From assembly GCA_032251515.1 (NCBI GenBank), contig JAVVDU010000043.1, forward strand, positions 1-17,904: a stretch of DNA of 17,904 nt. Direction: 5' to 3'. Position 1 is the stretch's first letter; each line of letters begins with the position of its first letter. Source of the DNA: Carthagonibacter sp032251515 (GTDB taxonomy: Bacteria; Gemmatimonadota; Gemmatimonadetes; Palauibacterales; Palauibacteraceae). Both the position numbers and the translations under genes were made by a program. The notes below the pieces were generated by a model. The model was not told the DNA's origin, ran no database searches, and worked only from the letters and a program-made list of their open reading frames with translations. This document shows positions 1-5,356 of the stretch, piece by piece.

Positions 1-918
1 GCGGGCGACGTCGCCGGGCTGCTGGCGGCGCTCGACACGGCGCCGGCGGGGCCGGCACCGGACGGCGCCGAGGCCGAGGGCGCGGAGGCGGGCCCGGAGA
101 GCGCGCCGGAGAACCCCGCCGTGCGGCACTGCTGGGAGCGGATCCTCGAGCCCGCCGTCCTGCGGCGGCTCGTCTCGGTGGAGGACCCCGACTTCGAGGC
201 CCTCGACCGCATCCTGGAGCGGGCCGGGCCCGCCGCGGCCGACGCCATGCTCGACCGCCTGTCCGGGTCAGAGTCGCTCGCCATGCGACGCCGCACCTTC
301 GACCGCCTCGTGGCCATCGGGCCCGTCGTCGCCCCCCTGACCGCCGAGCGCATCCTGCGCCCCGACACGTTGCCCTGGTTCGTCCTGCGCAACATGCTCG
401 CCCTGCTCGTCGAGTTCGAAGGCGTGCCCGACGGCTTCTCGCCGCTGCCCCTGTGCGCGCATCCGCACGCACAGGTCCGCTGCGAGGCGATGAAGCTCGC
501 CCTGCGCGTGCCCGAGGCCCGCGACGACACCGTCCGCGCCGCGCTGTCCGACAACGTCGACCGCATCCTCGCGCTCGGCGTCGCCGCCGCCGAGGCCGGC
601 ACTCCCGCCGGCTCCGGCCCGCGGCTCATCGAGCTCGCGCTCGATCCGCACCGCGACCCCGAGATCCGGCTGCCCGCGATCCGCGCCCTCGGACGGCTTG
701 CGACCGGCGAGGCCGTCGAGGCCCTGCTGTCCCTGTGCGCCCCGCGCCGCCGCGTGCTGCGCGGGGACGAGCCGCCCGTCGCCACGCCCGAGGCCTGCGC
801 CGCCCTGCGCGCCCTCGCCACCGGCTGGCCCGGCGATTTGCGCGTGACGGCCCTGGCCGACCTCGTGCGGCGCGCCGGCGAGCCCGCCCTGCGCGAGGCG
901 CTGGAGGACCGGCCATGA
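1..918 (+). CDS. HEAT-repeat protein, 5'-truncated by the window edge
   Basis: The frame is open from base 1 to the TGA at 916-918, so the start lies upstream of the window. An internal GTG at 121 is not a convincing start, because the acidic Ala/Pro/Glu-rich sequence before it is also open. The product is almost entirely amphipathic helix pairs typical of HEAT/armadillo-like solenoids, for example around AMRRRTFDRLVAIG, VRCEAMKLALRV and PEIRLPAIRALGRLA. Such solenoids are protein-binding scaffolds; no catalytic motif is visible. The stop overlaps the ATG of the HD-GYP gene (ATGA), so the two are probably translationally coupled and may work together, with the HEAT protein as a partner or adaptor. 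The function of the pair is not known to me. Confidence 0.8.
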   Translation, partial: AGDVAGLLAALDTAPAGPAPDGAEAEGAEAGPESAPENPAVRHCWERILEPAVLRRLVSVEDPDFEALDRILERAGPAAADAMLDRLSGSESLAMRRRTFDRLVAIGPVVAPLTAERILRPDTLPWFVLRNMLALLVEFEGVPDGFSPLPLCAHPHAQVRCEAMKLALRVPEARDDTVRAALSDNVDRILALGVAAAEAGTPAGSGPRLIELALDPHRDPEIRLPAIRALGRLATGEAVEALLSLCAPRRRVLRGDEPPVATPEACAALRALATGWPGDLRVTALADLVRRAGEPALREALEDRP

Positions 919-2216
919 GCTACGCCGCCGCATTCCTCGTGGCGCTCGGCAAGCGCCTTTCCGCGATGTCCCTCTACGGGCCCTCCCATCCCAGCGTGGA
1001 GGGCGCCATGGAGGAGACGATGGAGGCGCTGCGCATGCTCCTGCGCCAGAACACCTTCCCCATCTTCAACTTCCTGGACGGGGACGTCGTGTACGAGAAC
1101 GCCGTGCTCGGCGAGCTGCGCCAGTGGGAGTGGTCCCAGAAGTTCGCCTCCGTGGGCGTCGAGCGCCTCGAGATCACCCGCGGCACGACGCGCGAGGACC
1201 TCGAGGACTTCACCGCCGAGATCCACTCCCGCCTGAACCTCGAGCCCGTCGGCGCCTCCGCCCGCGAGCTGCCCGGCTCGGACGGCATCCGCTTCGGCGA
1301 GGTCGGGATCGAGGGCATGTCCGACGACGCGCCGCCGCCCCTGCCCACCGCCACCATGCGGATGAACCTGAAGGACGAGTCGGAGGTCGTGGGCTGGCTG
1401 CACGGCGAAGTCCTGCGCTCCGGCGAAGTCCCCGCCGGCGAGGCCTCCGCCGTCGTGCAGCTCCTGTCCCTCGCCATGCACTCCGAGCGCGACGTCGTCC
1501 TCCCCCTCGTGCAGCTCAAGGAGGTGGACCAGTACACGACCACCCACTCGATCAACGTCTCGATGCTGTCGATGGGGCTGGCCGAGTTCCTGAACTTCAC
1601 CTCCACCGACGTGAAGGCGATCGGCGAGGCCGCGCTGCTGCACGACGTCGGGAAGACCCGCGTCCCGCCGTCCATCCTCAACAAGCCCGGCAAGCTGACC
1701 CCGGACGAGTGGAAGCGAATCCAGCAGCACACGGTGGACGGGGCCCGGATCCTCCTGGCCAGCGGCAGCCGCCTCGAGCTCGCCGCGATCGTCGCCTACG
1801 AGCACCACCTCTCGTTCGGAGGCGGCGGCTATCCCGAGCTCACCTGGCCCCGCAAGCCGCACCCCGTCAGCCGCCTCGTCCAGGCGTGCGACGTGTACGA
1901 CGCCCTGCGCACGCGCCGTCCGTTCCGGCCCCCCTGGCCGCACGACCGCGCCGTGAAGTTCCTGCAGGAGCGCGCCGGCGAGCACCTCGACCCCGAGTAC
2001 GTGGAGGCCTTCCTGGCGATGATCCGCCAGTGGGAGCCCCGCGCCGTGTCCGTGGACGGGGAGGAGCCGGGCTCCGCGGCCGGGGCCGAGGCGGACTACG
2101 CGGCCGGGGCGGGCGCGGGGGGCGGGGAGGGCCCGGACGCCGGGGCGGGCGCCGGTTCGGGGACCGGGGCGGGGACCGGGGCGGGGACCGGGGCGGTTTC
2201 GAACGGAACGGGCTGA
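915..2216 (+). CDS. HD-GYP domain phosphohydrolase (probable cyclic-di-nucleotide phosphodiesterase family)
   Basis: The start is the ATG of the ATGA overlap with the HEAT gene; the frame extends far upstream but only as a shadow of that gene. The 433-residue product has three parts. Residues 1-115 form a helical/alpha-beta region (KRLSAMSLYGPSHPSVEGAM) that I do not recognise by name. Residues 195-375 form an HD-GYP domain with TTHSINVSMLSMGL, HD at 243-244 in LLHDVGK, ILNKPGKLTPDEW, and GYP at 305-307. The tail is Ala/Gly-rich. HD-GYP proteins usually hydrolyse cyclic di-GMP (or cGAMP) with a metal-binding HD site in the cytoplasm. The usual HHExxDGxGYP segment reads HHLSFGGGGYP here: the Glu and Asp are replaced, so full catalytic activity is not certain. 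No receiver or membrane segment is visible. Confidence 0.88.
   Translation: MSYAAAFLVALGKRLSAMSLYGPSHPSVEGAMEETMEALRMLLRQNTFPIFNFLDGDVVYENAVLGELRQWEWSQKFASVGVERLEITRGTTREDLEDFTAEIHSRLNLEPVGASARELPGSDGIRFGEVGIEGMSDDAPPPLPTATMRMNLKDESEVVGWLHGEVLRSGEVPAGEASAVVQLLSLAMHSERDVVLPLVQLKEVDQYTTTHSINVSMLSMGLAEFLNFTSTDVKAIGEAALLHDVGKTRVPPSILNKPGKLTPDEWKRIQQHTVDGARILLASGSRLELAAIVAYEHHLSFGGGGYPELTWPRKPHPVSRLVQACDVYDALRTRRPFRPPWPHDRAVKFLQERAGEHLDPEYVEAFLAMIRQWEPRAVSVDGEEPGSAAGAEADYAAGAGAGGGEGPDAGAGAGSGTGAGTGAGTGAVSNGTG
2159..2194 (+). repeat. Three exact 12-bp tandem units (GGGGACCGGGGC)
   Basis: Three identical 12-bp units in the 3' end of the HD-GYP gene encode the Gly-Thr-Gly-Ala tail. The coding strand carries many four-G runs separated by 1-3 bases, a strong G-quadruplex pattern. 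In-frame copy-number change would lengthen or shorten the tail without a frameshift. Confidence 0.85.
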
Positions 2217-2244
2217 AGTACACCTCCATTTCCGACAGGTACGG

Positions 2245-2266
2245 TGCGGGAAGGTACCTTCCTGCA
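2245..2266. repeat. Palindromic motif copy 1 (perfect core GGAAGGTACCTTCC at 2249-2262)
   Basis: A 14-bp perfect palindrome sits in a 22-bp near-palindrome, 29 bp after the HD-GYP stop. The 19-mer at 2245-2263 recurs as its exact reverse complement at 5262-5280. No T-run follows, so a simple intrinsic terminator is unlikely. It could be an REP-like element, a protein-binding site or the end of a mobile segment. The rest of the 2217-2408 gap holds no gene. Confidence 0.75.
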
Positions 2267-2351
2267 GACGAACGTTCGGAAATACCCCCCCGCGCGCACC
2301 GGACCGGCCGCCCCTCGAATCGGGTTCGACCCGCGACAAGTGATCGGTTGC

Positions 2352-2368
2352 GGGGTATATATTTGATA
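2352..2368 (+). promoter_or_regulatory. AT-rich block upstream of the first NTase pair (weak promoter candidate)
   Basis: A run of T/A (TATATATTTGATA) stands out in GC-rich DNA about 40 bp before the ATG at 2409. TATATT at 2358-2363 could serve as a -10 box, but I find no matching -35 at normal spacing, so this is only a position where a promoter would be expected. Confidence 0.3.
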
Positions 2369-2408
2369 GGTCCCGACCCATAACAACCGCCGCCCCGCGG
2401 AGCCGCCG

Positions 2409-2729
2409 ATGACGACCAGGACCGCCGGAGTCCCCGAGCGCCTTCGCCGCTACTTCTGGGACGTCGATCCCGACCGGCTCTCCTGGGAGACCGGCCGGGC
2501 GGCGATCATCCGCCGCCTCCTGAACTCGGGCGGCATGGATGCCATCGCGTGGCTCCGTTTCCGGGTGAGTGACGAGGACCTGCGGGAGTTCGTGCTGCAG
2601 CGTGACGGGTGCGGCCTGTCGCCGCGCCGGCTCCGCTTCTGGGGACTCGTTCTGGACATCCCCGCTGACCTCGTGGATGCGTGGGTGGCCGATGCCCGCC
2701 GGAATCCCTGGTATCGGAGAACTTCCTGA
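2409..2729 (+). CDS. DUF6922-like small protein, putative antitoxin partner of the NTase
   Basis: The 106-residue cytoplasmic protein begins with PERLRRYFWDVDPDRLSWE and continues with an IIRRLLNSGGMDAIAWLRF segment. It then has a C-terminal LSPRRLRFWGLVLDIP motif. This order matches the small DUF6922 proteins that I recall being encoded directly before AbiEii/AbiGii-type nucleotidyltransferases; the family name is from memory. The start ATG has a GCGGAG-like Shine-Dalgarno about 6 bp upstream. Its TGA is followed at once by the ATG of the NTase gene, with no gap, so the two form one operon. By position and size it is the likely antitoxin or regulator. No experimentally known activity can be assigned from sequence. 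Confidence 0.75.
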   Translation: MTTRTAGVPERLRRYFWDVDPDRLSWETGRAAIIRRLLNSGGMDAIAWLRFRVSDEDLREFVLQRDGCGLSPRRLRFWGLVLDIPADLVDAWVADARRNPWYRRTS

Positions 2730-3371
2730 ATGCCGCCCCACCCTGACGTCCTGCCGCCCGAGCAGCAGGCCGTGCTCCGCCGGCTCGGCCCGTTCACCCG
2801 CGACCGGGGATTCTACCTGGCAGGTGGCACCTCCATCGCGATCCAGCTCGGCCATAGGCGATCCATCGACCTGGACTGGTTCACGGACGGGACGATCGAG
2901 GACCCTCTCGCGCTGCGGGCGGATCTCGTCGGCGCCGGGCTCGACTTCGACGTGAGCGAGGTCGCGGACCGGACCCTCCACGGCCGCTCGGGAGACGTAC
3001 GGCTGAGCTTCCTGGAGTACCGGTACCCTGCGCTCGAGCCGCTCGTGGAGTGGCCCGAGTTCGGGTGCCTCCTCGCCGCTCTCGAGGACCTGGCGTGCAT
3101 GAAGCTCGCCGCCATCGCGAACCGCGGGGCGCGCCGCGACTTCATCGACGTTTACGCCCTGGCTCTTTCCGGCATCGGCCTGGAGCGGATGGTGGCGTCG
3201 TACCGGAAGAAGTACGACGTTGGCGACGTCGCGCACCTCCTCATCGCCCTGAACTGGTTCGATGACGCGGAGGAGGACGAAACGCCGGAGATGCTCTGGG
3301 ACGTCACTTGGCCGGATGTCCGACAGGCGCTCCGTACGTGGGTCCGCGAGCTGGTGCCCGGGCCCGCTTGA
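2730..3371 (+). CDS. AbiEii/AbiGii-type nucleotidyltransferase (putative toxin), module 1
   Basis: The 213-residue protein has the NTase signature AGGTS at residues 31-35, followed by GHRRSIDLDWF with the metal-binding Asp pair at 47 and 49. The family's C-terminal motif LACMKLAAIANRGARRDFIDVYAL is also present, near residues 124-147. In known AbiEii-type toxins this fold transfers nucleotides to an RNA or protein target and arrests growth; the target here is unknown. The ATG abuts the stop of the DUF6922-like gene. The stop codon TGA at 3369-3371 lies inside a TTGACT box that starts the leader of the next gene. That leader is repeated after the second NTase module. All key residues are intact, so the protein should be active. 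Confidence 0.85.
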   Translation: MPPHPDVLPPEQQAVLRRLGPFTRDRGFYLAGGTSIAIQLGHRRSIDLDWFTDGTIEDPLALRADLVGAGLDFDVSEVADRTLHGRSGDVRLSFLEYRYPALEPLVEWPEFGCLLAALEDLACMKLAAIANRGARRDFIDVYALALSGIGLERMVASYRKKYDVGDVAHLLIALNWFDDAEEDETPEMLWDVTWPDVRQALRTWVRELVPGPA

Positions 3372-3453
3372 CTCCCGCTTTACCCCCCCCGTGCACGATC
3401 CGTGCGGACGCCGGACCGTCCGGCGCCCGTCACGCGCTGCTGGGGAGGCGACC
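3364..3453 (+). repeat. Leader repeat copy A (TTGACT box, conserved hairpin, Shine-Dalgarno)
   Basis: About nine in ten bases match 5036-5124. It includes TTGACT at 3368-3373 (a possible -35 box, though no good -10 follows), GTGCAYGRTCCGTGCGG, an 8-bp-stem palindrome CGCCGGAC-C-GTCCGGCG at 3409-3425, and GGGGAGG just before the ATG. The hairpin is kept in copy B with a single wobble change. It is best read as the promoter and 5' leader of the membrane-protein gene. Confidence 0.75.
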
Positions 3454-4065
3454 ATGTTCCCGACGATCCCGCTTCCGACCCTCGTCCGTTCCGCCGGGTG
3501 CGCCGCCGCGGCCGCGCTCCTCGGCCTCGCGCCGGCCATGGCACAGGAACCGGTGGCGCGGCTGTCGCCCGGCGCCCGCATCCGCCTCGTCACGCCGTCG
3601 CTCGGCTCCGGGCACGCGGAGGCGACCTTCCAGGCCATCCACGACGACACGCTCGTCCTCGTCGACCTGAACCGGGGCGCAGTGTCTTCAGAACCGGTCC
3701 ACCTGCCCGTGTCGGCCCTCGAGTCGCTGGATGTGTCGATCGGGACCCGCTCGAACTCATGGTCCGGGGCCAGGACCGGGGCCATCGTTGGCGCCGCCCT
3801 GGTGGCCGTGGTCGGCGCCATCGGGGCCGCCGCGGGCGAGGATTGCTCCCGGTCGTCCTCCTGGTGCACCGAATTCGGGCCCGAGAATGTCGGGCAGTAC
3901 GTGAGCGGCGTGATGCTCGCCGGCCTGGCCGGCGGCCTGATGGGCGCGGCAATCGGCTCGAAGAAAAGCTCTCACGTGTGGGAACCCGTGGACCTTCGTC
4001 CCCGGCAGAGCGCGACGCGCCGGCCGGGCGAGCTGGTCCTGGCGACGGTGCCGCTGCGGTTCTGA
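3454..4065 (+). CDS. Exported small protein with glycine-zipper membrane segments, unknown function
   Basis: The ATG has GGGGAGG 5 bp upstream. The 203-residue product begins with a signal peptide (hydrophobic Ala/Leu core at residues 14-28, likely cut after AMA, 28-30). A beta-rich stretch follows (PGARIRLVTPSL, DDTLVLVDLN). Two Gly/Ala-rich hydrophobic segments at about 108-128 and 150-168 resemble glycine zippers, and the cysteines at 131 and 139 between them could form a disulphide. The protein ends in a short beta strand with Phe as the last residue (LATVPLRF), a feature often seen in envelope proteins. It probably sits in the envelope. I do not recognise a named family. A broken copy with the same leader lies at 5036-5181, so this gene was once duplicated around the second NTase pair. 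Confidence 0.75.
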   Translation: MFPTIPLPTLVRSAGCAAAAALLGLAPAMAQEPVARLSPGARIRLVTPSLGSGHAEATFQAIHDDTLVLVDLNRGAVSSEPVHLPVSALESLDVSIGTRSNSWSGARTGAIVGAALVAVVGAIGAAAGEDCSRSSSWCTEFGPENVGQYVSGVMLAGLAGGLMGAAIGSKKSSHVWEPVDLRPRQSATRRPGELVLATVPLRF

Positions 4066-4263
4066 GCCGGCGGCCTGGTGTGCGCGGGCGGGGCGCGGCG
4101 ACGCAGCGCCCGGAGCGACCCGACGCGACCGGTCGTTCCCCGTCCCGCCCGCGACAACACCTCCATTCCAGGGTATCTTCAGGAGATCGCCGAAGTCCCC
4201 GGACACTCTCCCCGCTGCATCCGGGACTCGGCTGCGCACCGCAGCGGGAGGGTTTCACCCCCG

Positions 4264-4473
4264 ATGAAGCCGCGACCCAATCACCGGGAGTACCTGCGAA
4301 TCCTGCGGCGGCTGTCGCCCGAGGATCGGCTCCGCAAGGCATTCGAGCTGTCCGATCTCAGCCGGGAGCTGTTCCTGCACGGTCTCCGGAAGCGCTTCCC
4401 GGACCGGAGCGAAGCCGAGGTGCGCGACATCGCCAGAGAGCGGATCGAGAAGTGTCGCAAGCGGAGCTCCTGA
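4264..4473 (+). CDS. Small helical protein, putative antitoxin partner of the second NTase
   Basis: This 69-residue, highly charged, probably all-helical protein contains RLSPEDRLRKAFELSDLSRE, then LFLHGLRKRFPDRSEAEVRD, and ends in RIEKCRKRS. Short proteins with this pattern (a helical region, then HGLRKRFP and an acidic helix) are often found directly before small nucleotidyltransferase genes; I do not know a secure family name. GGGAGGG lies 11 bp before the ATG, a slightly long spacing. The last 22 bp overlap the GTG-started NTase gene, so the pair is tightly coupled. A role as antitoxin or complex partner is inferred from size and position only. Confidence 0.7.
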   Translation: MKPRPNHREYLRILRRLSPEDRLRKAFELSDLSRELFLHGLRKRFPDRSEAEVRDIARERIEKCRKRSS

Positions 4474-5018
4474 CCGCCGTCCTGCGGGCCCTCGACGCGG
4501 CGGGAGTCGCGCACATGGTCACCGGGTCGCTCGCCTCCAGCCTGCACGGCGAACCGAGATCCACGCACGGCATCGATCTCGTCATCGATCTCGACGCCGA
4601 CCGGCTCGACGCCCTCCTCGCGTCCTTCCCTGCGCCGCGGTACTACCTCAGCCCGGAGGCCGCCCGCGAAGCTGTTCGCTCCGACGGAATGTTCAACCTC
4701 ATCGACGCCGAGGAAGGCGACAAGGTCGACTTCTGGCTCCTCACCGAGGACCCGTTCGACCGCTCGCGCTTCGCGCGCAGATACGAGGAGCAGGTTCTCG
4801 GGATCCGGATGCACGTGTCGACTCCCGAGGACACGATCCTTCAGAAGCTGAAGTGGAGCCGCCTCGGCGGCGGGAGCGCACGGGCGTACACCGACGCGTT
4901 GCGCGTCTTCGAGGTGCAGCAGGGCCGGCTCGACATCGAGTATCTCGAGCGATGGGTCGAATCGCTCGGGATCGGGGACCTGTGGACGCGTCTTCGGAGT
5001 GAAGCCGAACCGATCTGA
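4452..5018 (+). CDS. Nucleotidyltransferase-fold protein (putative toxin), module 2
   Basis: The frame is open far upstream, but homology-like sequence starts at the GTG at 4452 (VSQAELLTAVLRAL), giving 188 residues and a 22-bp overlap with the preceding gene. Residues 24-46 hold the minimal NTase motif: TGS at 24-26, then GEPRSTHGIDLVID with acidic residues at 42 and 46. A third acidic residue is at 93 in DKVDFWLL. The later SRFARRYEEQV and PEDTILQKLKWSRLGG segments are typical of this group. Comparable proteins usually read RSTxDIDLV; here a Gly stands just before Ile-Asp, but the two catalytic Asp remain. It differs in sequence from modules 1 and 3, so it is not a recent duplicate. It lies between direct repeats of the leader at 3364 and 5036. 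The reaction and target are unknown. Confidence 0.78.
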   Translation: MSQAELLTAVLRALDAAGVAHMVTGSLASSLHGEPRSTHGIDLVIDLDADRLDALLASFPAPRYYLSPEAAREAVRSDGMFNLIDAEEGDKVDFWLLTEDPFDRSRFARRYEEQVLGIRMHVSTPEDTILQKLKWSRLGGGSARAYTDALRVFEVQQGRLDIEYLERWVESLGIGDLWTRLRSEAEPI

Positions 5019-5035
5019 CCCGGCCACCCGCGTCG

Positions 5036-5124
5036 CCGCTTGACTCCCGCTTTACCACCCCCGTGCATGGTCCGTGCGGACGCCGGATCGTCCGGCGCCC
5101 GTCACGCGCCACGGGGAGGCGACC
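5036..5124 (+). repeat. Leader repeat copy B
   Basis: This is a direct repeat of 3364-3453 with the same TTGACT box, hairpin and GGGGAGG, starting 17 bp after the stop of the second NTase. It leads into a gene remnant with no start codon. About 30 bp of weaker similarity to copy A's downstream region continues past the remnant's stop (to about 5215). Confidence 0.75.
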
Positions 5125-5181
5125 ATCCAGGGCATCCGCGGTGACACGCTGGTCCTGGCGACGGTGCCGCTGCGGTTCTGA
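5125..5181 (+). pseudogene. Remnant of the glycine-zipper membrane protein (two internal deletions, start lost)
   Basis: Right after the leader the frame reads IQGIRGDTLVLATVPLRF and stops. This matches residues 59-66 of the intact protein at 3454-4065 (FQAIHDDTLVL region) fused to its last nine residues. The first deletion joins two copies of GGAGGCGACC (3444 and 3618 in the intact gene, 174 bp apart). The second joins GCTCGTCCT and GCTGGTCCT (3651 and 4032, 381 bp apart). Both losses are multiples of three, but the ATG became ATC, so it is not expected to be translated. The remainder of the gap to 5357 has no gene. Confidence 0.8.
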
Positions 5182-5261
5182 GCCGGCGGGGGCCGGCTGC
5201 GCGGGCACGGGCGTGGCCTGAATCCCGGTCAACCTTCCGCCCGTACGAAGTGTCTGTATGG

Positions 5262-5280
5262 AGGAAGGTACCTTCCCGCA
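5262..5280. repeat. Palindromic motif copy 2 (core GGAAGGTACCTTCC at 5263-5276)
   Basis: This is the exact reverse complement of the 19-mer at 2245-2263. It lies 77 bp before the DUF5916 start, so it could also act in that gene's leader or promoter. The flanks share short pieces with copy 1 (CAGAC and TTCG in the inverted sense), suggesting a common origin longer than the core. Confidence 0.7.
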
Positions 5281-5356
5281 GGCGAAGGTACGCGCCCGAC
5301 ACCCCCACGCCGCGCCGGGGACGCCCCTGGCGACGAGTGCGGCGAGAGCGGCGTTC

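Noticed and set aside
1124..2383. 419-residue plus frame overlapping the HD-GYP gene
   Set aside because: It is an Arg/Pro-rich shadow in the next frame, typical of GC-rich DNA.
4066..4263. Gene in the gap before the second NTase pair
   Set aside because: The frame from 4078 has no domain-like sequence or Shine-Dalgarno; the convincing start is the ATG at 4264.
2245..5280. Complete insertion sequence or transposon
   Set aside because: There is no transposase or recombinase between the inverted motifs and no evident target-site duplication.
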